From positions 7,488,001 through 7,552,000 of the forward strand of contig NC_004463.1 of NCBI RefSeq assembly GCF_000011365.1: a stretch of 64,000 bases of DNA, written 5' to 3'. The stretch is from Bradyrhizobium diazoefficiens USDA 110. Lineage in GTDB: Bacteria; Pseudomonadota; Alphaproteobacteria; Rhizobiales; Xanthobacteraceae. Positions 1 to 8,599 of the stretch are shown piece after piece; positions within the stretch are counted from its first letter, which is position 1; each line of letters opens with the position of its first letter. The notes beneath the pieces were generated by a model. It was not told the DNA's origin. It did not search any database and worked only from the letters and a program-made list of their open reading frames with translations. Made by a program: the position numbers and the translations under genes.

Positions 1-193
1 TTCCCGCGCACGACGCCGAAAACGTCTCCGAGAACACTGGCCCGATCATCATGCGGAAGGGCGGAAGCTGTGCTGCCTGCGCCATCAGCGCTTCCGTCAG
101 CGTGACAGGCTCCGCCGTCGCCTGCCCGCACACGACGAGATCATCCTTCCGGACCAAGCCGGCAAAATCGATCGGCGAGCTGTCCTCGGGCAT
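1..193 (-). CDS. Acetyl-CoA hydrolase/CoA-transferase family protein, N-terminal part only
   Basis: Only the first 64 codons are inside the window; the gene runs off the left edge. The ATG at 193 is preceded by a GGGAGG ribosome site. The peptide contains the stretch PPFRMMIGPVFSETF (about residues 44-58), which resembles the N-terminal domain of the acetyl-CoA hydrolase / 4-hydroxybutyrate CoA-transferase family. Such enzymes move CoA between carboxylic acids. It is the last visible gene of the leftward operon, 31 bases after the acyl-CoA dehydrogenase, so it probably activates the acid imported by the upstream TRAP transporter or handles its product. The substrate cannot be inferred from this fragment. 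Confidence 0.7.
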   Translation of the reverse strand, partial: MPEDSSPIDFAGLVRKDDLVVCGQATAEPVTLTEALMAQAAQLPPFRMMIGPVFSETFSASCAG

Positions 194-224
194 CGGCAAT
201 CCTCCCGACCGATCCGCGGGCAAC

Positions 225-1391
225 CTAGTACGACTTCGCCAGCCCCAGCACCTTTTCCGCGATGAAGCTGAGCGCGAGCTGCGGGCTGACCGGCGCGATG
301 CGCGGGATCAGCACTTCACGCAGATAACGCTCGACGTGGAACTCCTTGGCATAGCCGAAGCCGCCATGGGTCATCACGGCCTGCTCGCAGGCATGGTAGC
401 CGGCTTCGCCTGCGAAATATTTCGCGGCATTCGCGCCGGCCCCGCAGGGCAAGCCCTTGTCGTATTGCCAGGCCGCCTGCATCACCATCAGCCAGGCCGC
501 CTCGAGCTCGACCCAGTTCACCGCGAGCGGATGCTGGATGCCCTGGTTCTTGCCGATCGGGCGGTTGAAGACGACGCGGGTCTTGGCGTATTCGGTCGCG
601 CGCGCCAGCGCGAGCTTGCCGAGGCCGACGGCTTCCGCCGCGATCAGGATGCGCTCGGGGTTCATGCCTTCGAGGATGTACTGGAAGCCCTTGCCCTCTT
701 CGCCGATGCGGTCCTCCATCGGGATCTCGAAATCCTCGAAGAACAGCTCGTTGGAATCGACGACCTTGCGGCCCATCTTCTCGATCTCGTGGACCTTGAT
801 CTTCTTGCGGTCGAAGTCGGTGTAGAACAGGCTGAGGCCGTGGGTGGGCGAGCGCACCTCTTCCAGCGGCGTGGTGCGCGCCAGCAGCAGGATCTTGTGC
901 GCGACCTGCGCGGTCGAGATCCACACCTTCTGGCCGTTGACGATGTAGCGGTCGTTCTTGGCGACCGCACGGGTCTTGAGCTGGGTGGTGTTGAGGCCGG
1001 TATTGGGCTCGGTGACGGCGAAGCACGCCTTCTCGCGGCCCTCGACCATCGGCGGCAGCATGCGCTTGCGCTGCTCCTCGGTGCCGAACACGACGACGGG
1101 ATTGAGCCCGAACACGTTGATGTGCACGGCCGAGGCGCCGGACATGCCGGCGCCGGATTCGGCGATGGTGCGCATCATGATCGCGGCTTCGGTGATGCCG
1201 AGCCCCGAGCCGCCATAGGCCTCCGGCACGCAGATGCCGAGCCAGCCGGCGTCGGCCAGCGCCTTGTGGAAATCGTGCGGGAAGCCGCCGTCGTGGTCCT
1301 TCTTCAGCCAGTAGGCATCGGGAAAACCTTCACAGATCTTGGCGATGGCATCGCGAATGGCTTCCTGCTGATCGGTGAGCGCGAAATCCAT
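225..1391 (-). CDS. Acyl-CoA dehydrogenase (FAD-dependent)
   Basis: The 388-residue protein has the usual acyl-CoA dehydrogenase length and order: alpha-helical N-domain, middle beta domain with CFAVTEPNTG and QKVWIS (about residues 122-160), and C-terminal helical bundle with MTHGGFGYAKEFHVERYLRE near residue 340. The family introduces an alpha-beta double bond into acyl-CoAs and passes electrons to ETF. It follows the TRAP permease gene by 40 bases on the same strand. In this context a short branched or dicarboxylic acyl-CoA such as methylsuccinyl-CoA is plausible, but that is inference. The start is the only ATG consistent with the conserved MDFALTDQQE opening. Confidence 0.9.
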   Translation of the reverse strand: MDFALTDQQEAIRDAIAKICEGFPDAYWLKKDHDGGFPHDFHKALADAGWLGICVPEAYGGSGLGITEAAIMMRTIAESGAGMSGASAVHINVFGLNPVVVFGTEEQRKRMLPPMVEGREKACFAVTEPNTGLNTTQLKTRAVAKNDRYIVNGQKVWISTAQVAHKILLLARTTPLEEVRSPTHGLSLFYTDFDRKKIKVHEIEKMGRKVVDSNELFFEDFEIPMEDRIGEEGKGFQYILEGMNPERILIAAEAVGLGKLALARATEYAKTRVVFNRPIGKNQGIQHPLAVNWVELEAAWLMVMQAAWQYDKGLPCGAGANAAKYFAGEAGYHACEQAVMTHGGFGYAKEFHVERYLREVLIPRIAPVSPQLALSFIAEKVLGLAKSY

Positions 1392-1431
1392 GTTCTTGAT
1401 CTCCTGATTGGGAGCAGCAGAGGCTCCGATC

Positions 1432-2721
1432 CTAGCGCCCCATCTGCGAGGGCAGCCAGAGAATGATGCTCGGAAACGCCACCAGGATCGCGATCGCGAT
1501 CAGATGGGCGATGAAATGCGGGAAAGTGCCGTGGAACACTTCCGCCACCGGCCGCTTGGCATAGCGGGCGACGATGAAGCAGTTCAGCCCGACCGGCGGC
1601 GTGATCATGCCGACCTCGGCGGTGACGATCTTGATGACGCCGAACCAGATCGGATCGAAGCCGAGCGTCTTGATCAGCGGCAGCACGATCGGCACGGTCA
1701 GCACCAGGATGGCGATCTGGTCCATGAAGGAGCCGAGCACGATGTAGCCGCACAGGATCAGCGTGATGATCACCCAGCGCGAAGTCGGCAGACTGCCGAT
1801 CCAGGCGACGAGGTCCTGCGTGACGTGGGTGAGCGTAAAGAAGTAGCCGAAGATCGAGGCGCCGACGAGGATCATGATGATCATGCAGGTGCCGTGGCAG
1901 GCCCGCAGCAGCGTCCGGTAGAGCGATGACGGCGTGATCTTGCCCTTGACGATAGCGAGCAGGAAGGCGCCGAACGCGCCGAAGGCGGAAGCCTCCGTCG
2001 GCGTGGCGACGCCGAGATAGATCGTGCCCGTCACGATCGAGAACAGCACCACCATCGGCGAGACTTGCCACAACAGCGCGAATTTTTCGCGCCACGGCAC
2101 CGATTTCGCAGCGGGGGCGCGCGAAGGATCCTGCCAGACCAGGAAGTAGATCGTGGCCATGATGGTGATGGTGACGAGGATCGCGGGGATGATGCCGCTG
2201 ATCAGGAGCTTGCCGATGTTCACCTCGGCGAGCAGGCCGAAGATGACGAGCGCGACGCTGGTCGGCAGCAGCATCGACAGCGTGCCTGATATCGCGACCA
2301 CGCCGGCGGCCATCTTGGGCTCATAGCCCTGGCGGATCATCGCGGGAAGGCTGGTCGAGGACAGCGTCGCGGCGGAGGCCGTCGAGGTGCCGCAGATCGC
2401 GCCAAAACCTGCGCCGGCCAGTGCCGTCGCCATGCCGAGCCCGCCGGGAATGCGCCCGACCCAGGCCGACGCCGTCTTGAACAGGTCGTCCGCGACACCC
2501 GACAGCAGCACGAGGTCCGCCATCAGTAGGAACATCGGGATGGTGATCAGCTCGTAGGACGAGACAGTCGACAGCGGCGCGGTTTGCAGGATGCCGAACA
2601 ATGTGCCCCATCCGCCGACCATCACGAGGCCGACCGAACCGGAGAAGGCCATTGCGAAGCCGACGGGCGTGCCGAGTGCCAGCAGGCCGAACAGCAGGGC
2701 GAGAACGATGAAAGGTGTCAT
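1432..2721 (-). CDS. dctM: TRAP transporter large permease subunit (DctM family)
   Basis: A 429-residue, very hydrophobic protein with about a dozen membrane segments, opening MTPFIVLALLFGLLALGTPV. The repeated glycine- and proline-rich permease motifs (AGAGFGAICGTSTASAATL, TPTEASAFGAFGAF, VGLNCFIVARYAK) are typical of TRAP DctM subunits. These import organic acids with sodium using a periplasmic binding protein. It follows dctQ by 12 bases and precedes the acyl-CoA dehydrogenase, so uptake and CoA chemistry are probably co-transcribed. Length is normal for the family. Confidence 0.93.
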   Translation of the reverse strand: MTPFIVLALLFGLLALGTPVGFAMAFSGSVGLVMVGGWGTLFGILQTAPLSTVSSYELITIPMFLLMADLVLLSGVADDLFKTASAWVGRIPGGLGMATALAGAGFGAICGTSTASAATLSSTSLPAMIRQGYEPKMAAGVVAISGTLSMLLPTSVALVIFGLLAEVNIGKLLISGIIPAILVTITIMATIYFLVWQDPSRAPAAKSVPWREKFALLWQVSPMVVLFSIVTGTIYLGVATPTEASAFGAFGAFLLAIVKGKITPSSLYRTLLRACHGTCMIIMILVGASIFGYFFTLTHVTQDLVAWIGSLPTSRWVIITLILCGYIVLGSFMDQIAILVLTVPIVLPLIKTLGFDPIWFGVIKIVTAEVGMITPPVGLNCFIVARYAKRPVAEVFHGTFPHFIAHLIAIAILVAFPSIILWLPSQMGR

Positions 2722-2733
2722 GGATGCCTGCCG

Positions 2734-3288
2734 TTACTCAAAGCTTCGCGTTTCGCCGACGCCGGTCACCGGCGGCAGCGGATAGAGGTCGCGCCCGCTG
2801 ACGAGGCTCAGCACATTGCCGACGAGCTGGAGCGCCAGCCGCAGCACCAGCACGCCGCAGCCGAACGGCACCAGCGCCGCCGATATCCAGGTCGGCCAGG
2901 CGATCGCACCGGCCAGCACGTCGTGCTGCTCGTAATTCTCCAGCGCACGCTCGAACCCGACCTTGCAGATCAGGACGAACACGAACAGGCCGGCGAGCGC
3001 GGTGATGATCTCGGACAGTCGCCGTCCCGCCGGCGAGAAGCGCGACAGGAGGATATCGACGCCGACATGCGCATGCTCGCGCAAGCCGTCCGACAGCGTG
3101 AAGAAGAACACGCCGGCCAGAAGATAGAGGCCGATCAGATCATAGGTGAAGGCAAACGGACGGTTCAGCGCGTAGCGCATGAACACGTCGGTCACCACAA
3201 GCAGCATGATCACGAACAGGAACACCACCGCGATCACCGTCAGCGCGCGCTCCAGCGCGCCGAGCACATCTCCCGCCCGCTTGATCAC
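2734..3288 (-). CDS. dctQ: TRAP transporter small permease subunit (DctQ family)
   Basis: A 184-residue protein with four predicted membrane helices and the DctQ pattern VTDVFMRYALNRPFAF followed by HAHVGVDIL. It pairs with the DctM subunit encoded 12 bases downstream. The start is a GTG at 3288, chosen because a GGGAGG site lies about 8 bases upstream; no ATG fits the conserved N-terminus. It starts 35 bases after the binding-protein gene in the same operon. The C-terminal tail after the last helix is polar and poorly conserved. Confidence 0.88.
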   Translation of the reverse strand: MIKRAGDVLGALERALTVIAVVFLFVIMLLVVTDVFMRYALNRPFAFTYDLIGLYLLAGVFFFTLSDGLREHAHVGVDILLSRFSPAGRRLSEIITALAGLFVFVLICKVGFERALENYEQHDVLAGAIAWPTWISAALVPFGCGVLVLRLALQLVGNVLSLVSGRDLYPLPPVTGVGETRSFE

Positions 3289-3323
3289 CTCCAGCGCCTC
3301 CCTTTGCCGTATTTCATGGACGG

Positions 3324-4352
3324 TTACTTGGCGCCACCGGCGGCGAGCAGATCTTCAAACTCCTTCAGCGCGGCGGACGCCTGCTTGCCGCGGCTGTCGA
3401 GCCCGCTCGCCCACTCCTTGCCGACGCCCTTCAGCTTGTCCTTCATCTCGGCACGCGTCGCCTCCGGCAGCGGCTCGAAGCTGACGCCCTGGTCCTGAAG
3501 GTGCTTCCTGGTGGTCTCCGTCTCCTTGTCGACCTGGGCACAGGCAGTCGGCTCGATCGCCTCGGACGCCTCGTTCATCGCCTTCTTCACGTCGTCGGGC
3601 AGCTTGTCCCAAACCGACTGGTTGATGGAATAAGCGACGATGAAGCTGCCGAAGCTGACGCCTTCGGTGGCGTGCTTGACCAGCTTGTCCAGCCCATAGG
3701 CCACGACGCTTTCCATCGGGAACAGCAGGCCGTCCATGGTACCGCGCGACAGCGATTCATACGCATCGGGCGCCGCCATGCGCACCGGCACGGCGCCGAG
3801 CGCACGCAATGTCAGATCCTGCGCGCCGCCGGTGGTGCGCAGCTTCAGGCCCTGCATGTCCTTGGTCGTGTCGACCTTGGTTTTTGCGGTCCACACCTGA
3901 TAGGGCGGCAGCACCACCTCGAACAGCAGCTTGATCTTGTTCGGCGCGTATTCCTGCTTGGCCAAAACGCCTTCGCGCGCGGTCTTCCAATAGGCGAGCG
4001 TGCCCTGGCAGCTCGTCTCAAAGGCCCCCGGCAACTGCGCGACTTCCGACAGCGGCATCTTGTCGGAGACGTAGGACGGCCCGATGTAGCCGATGTCGAC
4101 CACACCGGACTGCGTCAACCGCAACATGTCGGCGGCCTTGCCGATCTGCTGGTTCGGATAATAGGTGAAGGTTACCGCGCCATTGGTGCGCTTGGTGACG
4201 TCGTCCATCCAGGGCTTGAGCAGCAGGCGAACCAGATAGTGGCCGGCGGGGAAGCTATCGGCGACCTTCAGCTCCAGCGCCTGCGCCTGAAACGTCGAGA
4301 CCGGCAGCGCGAGCGCGAACACTGCTGCGGCCCAGACCTTGTTCTTCTTCAT
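3324..4352 (-). CDS. dctP: TRAP transporter substrate-binding protein (DctP family)
   Basis: The protein begins MKKNKVWAAAVFALALPVS and has a Sec signal peptide ending near AQA at residues 24-26, then LELKVADSFPAGHYLVR. It has the DctP fold length (342 residues) and the family region GGAQDLTLRALGAVPVRM around residue 170. An ATG eight codons further upstream exists, but the GGGAG site and the signal peptide favour 4352. It is the first gene of the leftward operon and should deliver an organic acid to DctQM. The neighbours suggest a C5 dicarboxylate or branched acid rather than succinate; this is inference. Confidence 0.9.
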   Translation of the reverse strand: MKKNKVWAAAVFALALPVSTFQAQALELKVADSFPAGHYLVRLLLKPWMDDVTKRTNGAVTFTYYPNQQIGKAADMLRLTQSGVVDIGYIGPSYVSDKMPLSEVAQLPGAFETSCQGTLAYWKTAREGVLAKQEYAPNKIKLLFEVVLPPYQVWTAKTKVDTTKDMQGLKLRTTGGAQDLTLRALGAVPVRMAAPDAYESLSRGTMDGLLFPMESVVAYGLDKLVKHATEGVSFGSFIVAYSINQSVWDKLPDDVKKAMNEASEAIEPTACAQVDKETETTRKHLQDQGVSFEPLPEATRAEMKDKLKGVGKEWASGLDSRGKQASAALKEFEDLLAAGGAK

Positions 4353-4445
4353 TTCGTTCTCCCTGACGCGTCCCATGCCGAAGGCGGCAGCCTTCGGCTG
4401 CCATCCGTCCGGCCCTCACTCCACTTCTTGCTTGAGGAAAATGTA

Positions 4446-4476
4446 CATATACGTGAATTTATAAGTCAAGTATATG
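4446..4476. promoter_or_regulatory. Inverted repeat, candidate operator of the divergent promoter region
   Basis: CATATACGTGA (4446-4456) and TCAAGTATATG (4466-4476) form 11-base arms with one mismatch around a 9-base AT-rich spacer. It sits between the divergent dctP and CoA-transferase genes, in a stretch clearly richer in AT than its surroundings. An IclR regulator is encoded at the end of the rightward operon and is the likeliest ligand, but nothing in the sequence proves it. Confidence 0.55.
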
Positions 4477-4481
4477 AACTA

Positions 4482-4497
4482 TGCATGGGCCCATGCA
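4482..4497. promoter_or_regulatory. Perfect 16-base palindrome between divergent operons
   Basis: TGCATGGGCCCATGCA is a perfect palindrome centred on GGGCCC. It begins six bases after the AT-rich inverted repeat, in the divergent intergenic region. It may be a second operator or part of one composite site with its neighbour. Its distance to the CaiB start is about 80 bases. Confidence 0.5.
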
Positions 4498-4577
4498 CGG
4501 AACATCGGGACCGTCGAATTGACACCTGAGTTTTATGAATTCTAACTCCACGAATATGAATGCACCCACGAGGCCCC

Positions 4578-5780
4578 ATGGGACCGCTCGCCGGCTTCAC
4601 CGTTCTCGACCTGACCTCCGTCCTGATGGGCCCGTACGGCACCCAGGTGCTGGCGGACATGGGCGCCGACGTCATCAAGGTCGAAAGCCCCGAGGGCGAC
4701 ATCGTCCGCCAGATCGGTCCCGGCCGCACGCCCGGCATGGGCGGGATGTTTCACAACGCCAATCGCGGCAAGCGCAGCATCGTCCTCGACCTCAAGAAGA
4801 CGGAAGGCCGCGACACGCTGCTGCGGCTGGCGAGGCGCGCCAACGCGCTCGTCTATAATGTGCGCCCGCAGGCGATGGCGCGGCTCGGCCTCGACTACGA
4901 GACGCTGGCCGCGGTCAATCCCGCCCTCGTCTATGTCGGCGCCTTCGGCTACGGCCAATCCGGCCCCTACGCCGCAAAGCCCGCCTACGACGATCTGATC
5001 CAGGGCGCAGCGACCATTCCGACGCTGCTCGCGGCCGCCGGTGACGGCACGCCGCGCTACGTCCCTGTGACCATCGCCGACCGCGTCGTCGGTCTGATGA
5101 TGGTCAACGCCATCATGGGCGGGCTGATGCACCAGCAGCGCACCGGCCAGGGCCAGCGCATCGACGTGCCGATGTTCGAATCGATGACCGAGTTCGTGCT
5201 GGTCGATCATCTCGGCGGCCTCACCTACGATCCGCCGCTCGACCATGGCGGCTATGTCCGCCTGCTCTCGCGCTACCGAAAGCCCTACAAGACCAGCGAC
5301 GGCTATCTTTGCGTCCTGATCTACAACGACAAGCACTGGCGCAGCTTCTTCGAGGCGATCGGCCGGCCGGAATTCCTGCAGCAGCCGCGCTTCGCCAACC
5401 ACGCGTCACGCACGAAACATATCGACGAGATCTATGAGGAGATCGGCCACATCTTCCTCACCCGCACCACCGCGGAGTGGCGCGAGCTGCTGGAGCACGC
5501 CGACATTCCGGTGATGCCGATGCACACCCTGGAGACGATTCTGGACGATCCGCATCTCAACGCGGTCGGCTTCTTCAGGACGGTCGATCACCCCGTGGAA
5601 GGCCGCATCCGCCAGATGCGGGTGCCTTCGACCTGGAGCGTGACCCAGCCGGAGCCGGCCGGCCCGGCGCCGACGCTCGGCCAGCATGGCCGCGACATCC
5701 TGCACGAGGCCGGCTTCTCGGCAGACGAGATCGAAGCGCTCGCGCAGCAGAAAGCAGTTCATCTGGCGGCGCCGCCTTAA
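4578..5780 (+). CDS. CaiB/BaiF (class III) CoA-transferase
   Basis: The protein starts MGPLAGFTVLDLTSVLMGPY, the standard opening of class III CoA-transferases, and is 400 residues long. The expected ADVIKVESPEGD motif lies near residue 40 and NRGKRSIVLDLK near 65. PAYDDLIQGAA contains the candidate catalytic aspartate. The enzyme transfers CoA between an acyl-CoA donor and a free acid. I chose 4578 over the in-frame ATG at 4560 because of conservation and a GAGG site. It heads the rightward operon with a hydratase and lyase, which points to a C5 acid such as itaconate or mesaconate; the substrate is inferred only. Confidence 0.88.
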   Translation: MGPLAGFTVLDLTSVLMGPYGTQVLADMGADVIKVESPEGDIVRQIGPGRTPGMGGMFHNANRGKRSIVLDLKKTEGRDTLLRLARRANALVYNVRPQAMARLGLDYETLAAVNPALVYVGAFGYGQSGPYAAKPAYDDLIQGAATIPTLLAAAGDGTPRYVPVTIADRVVGLMMVNAIMGGLMHQQRTGQGQRIDVPMFESMTEFVLVDHLGGLTYDPPLDHGGYVRLLSRYRKPYKTSDGYLCVLIYNDKHWRSFFEAIGRPEFLQQPRFANHASRTKHIDEIYEEIGHIFLTRTTAEWRELLEHADIPVMPMHTLETILDDPHLNAVGFFRTVDHPVEGRIRQMRVPSTWSVTQPEPAGPAPTLGQHGRDILHEAGFSADEIEALAQQKAVHLAAPP

Positions 5781-5823
5781 CGGCAGCGCCAGCCAAACCG
5801 CACGATACAGGGAGGAAATCGCG

Positions 5824-6276
5824 ATGGCCGGACTTTATTTCGAGGACTTTTCCGTGGGCCAGGAGTTCAGGCATCCGCTAACCCGGACCGTCACGGAGAT
5901 GGACAACACCATGTTCAGCCTGCTGACGCTCAACCCGCAGCCGCTGCATATCGACGCGCATTTCGCCGAAAAGACCGAGTTCGGCCAGCGCATTTTCAAC
6001 AGCCTTTACACTCTCGGCATCATGATCGGCATGACGGTCTATGATACGACCATGGGCACCACCGTCGCCAATCTCGGCATGACCGACGTCACCTTTCCGA
6101 AGCCGGTCTTCCATGGCGACACCTTGCGGGCGACGACGAAGGTGCTTTCGTTGCGGGAATCCAAATCGCGCCCCAAGGCGGGCATCGTCGAGTTCGAGCA
6201 CCACGCCCTGAACCAGAACGACGAGATCGTCGGAAAATGCCGCCGCATGGCGATGATGCACAAGAGGCCGGTCTGA
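5824..6276 (+). CDS. MaoC-like (R)-specific enoyl-CoA hydratase
   Basis: A 150-residue hot-dog-fold protein with the MaoC signature: GQEFRHPLTRTVTEMDNTMF, then QPLHIDAHFAEKTEFG and later PVFHGDTL. The aspartate and histidine of the LHIDAHF region are the probable catalytic pair. GGGAGG precedes the ATG at 5824. The closest families hydrate mesaconyl-CoA or itaconyl-CoA. Its stop codon overlaps the start of the lyase gene (TGATG), indicating coupled translation and consecutive reactions. Confidence 0.88.
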   Translation: MAGLYFEDFSVGQEFRHPLTRTVTEMDNTMFSLLTLNPQPLHIDAHFAEKTEFGQRIFNSLYTLGIMIGMTVYDTTMGTTVANLGMTDVTFPKPVFHGDTLRATTKVLSLRESKSRPKAGIVEFEHHALNQNDEIVGKCRRMAMMHKRPV

Positions 6277-7127
6277 TGCGTTCGATGCTGTTCGTGCCGG
6301 GGGATTCCCCGCGCAAATTCGAGAAGGCGAGCGAAGGCAAGGCCGACGCGCTGATCATCGATCTCGAGGATTCCGTCGTCACCGAGAAGAAGGCGGAAGC
6401 ACGCGGGTTGACGCTGGCGATGCTGAAGAGCCGTCCCGGCCCACACCAGCTCTATGTCCGCGTCAACGCGCTCGACACCGGCATGACGCTGGCCGATCTC
6501 GCCGCGGTGATGCCGGGCAGGCCCGACGGCATCGTGCTGCCGAAATCGCAAGGCGGCGACGATGTGCGGCAGGTCGCGACCTGGCTCGAAGCACTCGAGG
6601 CGGCGGCCGGCATCACGGTCGGCGCAACCCGCATCGTCTGCGTCGCGACGGAGACCGCCGGCTCGATCTTCGGGCTCGGCAGCTACAAGGGCTGCTCCCC
6701 TCGCCTCGCCGGCCTGATGTGGGGCGCGGAGGATCTCTCCGCCTCTTTGGGTGCCACAGAGAAGTCCTCGGGCGGCGTGTTCCACAGTCCCTATCGCCTC
6801 GCGCGCGATCTCTGCCTGATGGCAGCCGCCGCGGCCGAGGTCGCGCCGATCGACACTGTCTATACCGACATCGACAATCTGGCCGGCCTCGAGCAGGAAA
6901 CCCGGGCGGCGCGGCGCGACGGGTTTTCGGCGAAGGCGCTGATCCATCCCAAGCATGTCGATGTCGTCAACGCGGCATTCGAGCCGACGGAAGCCGAGCG
7001 CAGTTGGGCGGAGAAGGTGATCGCGGCGTTCGCGGGCAATCCGAACTCCGGAACGCTGCGGCTCGACGGCCAGATGATCGACAAGCCGCATCTTCGCGCG
7101 GCGAAGAAGATCCTCGGCCAGTCCTAG
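6276..7127 (+). CDS. HpcH/HpaI/CitE-family lyase (citramalyl- or malyl-CoA lyase type)
   Basis: The 283-residue protein opens MRSMLFVPGDSPRKFEKASE and contains ALIIDLEDSVVTEKKAEAR, the CitE-family core. The arginine in YVRVNALDTG, glutamate in VATETAGSIFG and aspartate in WGAEDLSASLG match the catalytic and magnesium-binding positions of this TIM-barrel family. These enzymes cleave beta-hydroxyacyl-CoAs such as malyl-, methylmalyl- or citramalyl-CoA into an acyl-CoA and a 2-oxo or glyoxylate product. Coupling to the MaoC gene makes it the last step of the encoded pathway. Confidence 0.88.
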   Translation: MRSMLFVPGDSPRKFEKASEGKADALIIDLEDSVVTEKKAEARGLTLAMLKSRPGPHQLYVRVNALDTGMTLADLAAVMPGRPDGIVLPKSQGGDDVRQVATWLEALEAAAGITVGATRIVCVATETAGSIFGLGSYKGCSPRLAGLMWGAEDLSASLGATEKSSGGVFHSPYRLARDLCLMAAAAAEVAPIDTVYTDIDNLAGLEQETRAARRDGFSAKALIHPKHVDVVNAAFEPTEAERSWAEKVIAAFAGNPNSGTLRLDGQMIDKPHLRAAKKILGQS

Positions 7128-7164
7128 ATCAAGGGCATCGCGCTGCGACAGACGGGACCGGATC

Positions 7165-7908
7165 ATGATCGTTCGCCAAGCCGCAAACGTCCTGGAGATC
7201 ATGGAATTCTTCGCCCATACGAGGAAGCCGGCGACGCTTGCGGAGATCGCCGATCATTTCGGCTGGCCGCGCTCGTCGACCTTCAACCTGCTCGCGACGC
7301 TCTCGGAGAAGGGCTATCTCTACGAGCCGCGGCCGCGCGCCGGCTTCTATCCGACACCGCGCTGGCTCGCCATGGCGCGGATGATCTCGGAGGTCGAGCC
7401 GCTGCCGCCATGGACGCATACGCTGGTTGCCGATCTCTCGGCCGAGACCGGCGAGACTGCGTCGATCGTGGCGCCCGCGGGCGTGATGGCCGTGTTCATC
7501 GACGTCGTCGAGTCCAAGGCGGCGATCCGCTATTTCGCGACCATCGGCCACCGCGTGCCGATCCACGCGACCGCGAGCGGCCGCGCGCTGCTGCTGCAAT
7601 ATTCGCAGGAGGAGCGCGACTCCGTCTATCGCAAGATCGAGTTCAAGCAGTACGGTCCGTCGACGCCGATCAGCATCGAGGCGGTGGAAGCCGAACTGCG
7701 CAACTCGATCGAGCGCGGCTATTGCCAGAGCTTTGGCGACTACAGCCGCGACCTCGCGGGCGCTGCGATTCCACTGCCGATCGGCGACCGCAGGCTCTCC
7801 GTCGTCGTCGCGGGGCCGGAGTTCCGGATTGGACCGAAGGTGGCCGAGGTGGCGGCGCTGATCGCGCGCACGGTCGACCGGCTGCGGCCGAAGACCACCG
7901 CGGCCTAA
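7165..7908 (+). CDS. IclR-family transcriptional regulator
   Basis: The 247-residue protein has an N-terminal winged helix (VLEIMEFFAHTRKPATLAEIADHFGWPRSSTFNLL, given in outline at residues 8-42) and an IclR effector domain with GHRVPIHATASGRALL and GYCQSFGDYSRDLAG. It is the last gene of the rightward operon, 37 bases after the lyase. It is the obvious candidate to control both divergent operons through the palindromes at 4446-4497, and its ligand is probably the imported acid or a CoA intermediate. Confidence 0.9.
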   Translation: MIVRQAANVLEIMEFFAHTRKPATLAEIADHFGWPRSSTFNLLATLSEKGYLYEPRPRAGFYPTPRWLAMARMISEVEPLPPWTHTLVADLSAETGETASIVAPAGVMAVFIDVVESKAAIRYFATIGHRVPIHATASGRALLLQYSQEERDSVYRKIEFKQYGPSTPISIEAVEAELRNSIERGYCQSFGDYSRDLAGAAIPLPIGDRRLSVVVAGPEFRIGPKVAEVAALIARTVDRLRPKTTAA

Positions 7909-7918
7909 CGCCGAAGCT

Positions 7919-8335
7919 TCATTCGAATCCCTGAATCGGCGGCGCCAAAGTCTGTACCGGCGCAGCCGGTGCAGCTTCAACAGGCTGCTCCGCAGGCGCG
8001 GCTTGGGCCGGCGGATTGCCGGCAGCCCTGATTTGGCCGTTGGCATTCATCGCCTCACGTGCGCGCGGCGGAGCTCCGGTTGCAGCTGCGCGATACGTCT
8101 CGCGGCGCGGCGGCTGCCGATGTCTCGCCGAACGTGAATCTCTCGCGCCCCAGGACCGGGCGATTGCAGGTCCGGCGGTATAGCCCACCACCGCGCCCGC
8201 GACGGCACCGATCGGCCCCAGCACCACAGCGCCTGATACGGCTCCGATTGCTGCAGCACCGGCGCGCTCTTGCGCGGCGGCGCTTGCAGGCACGCCAGCC
8301 AGCAGCACGACGGCAGTGATCAAAGCTTTGTTCAT
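7919..8335 (-). CDS. Small secreted glycine-zipper protein of unknown function
   Basis: From the ATG at 8335 it encodes 138 residues: a signal peptide (MNKALITAVVLLAGVPASAAA), then an alanine/glycine zipper (AIGAVSGAVVLGPIGAVAGAVVGYTAGPA), an arginine-rich middle and an alanine/proline-rich tail. Glycine-zipper segments of this type are common in outer-membrane-associated proteins of Bradyrhizobium-like bacteria. The in-frame ATG at 8362 would place the signal peptide internally, so 8335 is preferred. It converges with the IclR gene with only 10 bases between stops. Function unknown. Confidence 0.65.
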   Translation of the reverse strand: MNKALITAVVLLAGVPASAAAQERAGAAAIGAVSGAVVLGPIGAVAGAVVGYTAGPAIARSWGARDSRSARHRQPPRRETYRAAATGAPPRAREAMNANGQIRAAGNPPAQAAPAEQPVEAAPAAPVQTLAPPIQGFE

Positions 8336-8538
8336 CGGAGCGTCTCCCTCACGGGAGATCACTTCTTACTGAAATATGGCTGCAGAACGTTTGTTCGTTG
8401 CCAAACACGGGGCAATCGCCGATGGAACTCCGGCAATTCAGAGGCCTCGCCTTCAAACCGCGATTCCAGCGGAGGTCGCGCGGCGCAACTACGGCGCGAC
8501 CTTGTCGCTGGTAAACCCGTTAGCGTCGAGCGCGCGAC

Positions 8539-8594
8539 GCGGATTGCATCTGAAGGTGCAATCCGGCCTCCCCCCGCACGCGGGGAGAGGCGAG
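8539..8594. repeat. Dispersed palindromic repeat, copy A
   Basis: GGATTGCA (8539-8546) and TGCAATCC (8555-8562) form one hairpin. A second, CCCCGC/GCGGGG with flanking CCT and AGAGGC, follows directly. The same two-hairpin module recurs near 39280-39330. It lies between the stop of the fumarylacetoacetase-fold gene and the secreted protein gene. Confidence 0.75.
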
Positions 8595-8599
8595 GACGA

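Noticed and set aside
51..1466. Long plus-strand frame over the acyl-CoA dehydrogenase
   Set aside because: It is the antisense shadow of a clear acyl-CoA dehydrogenase; the peptide has no family features.
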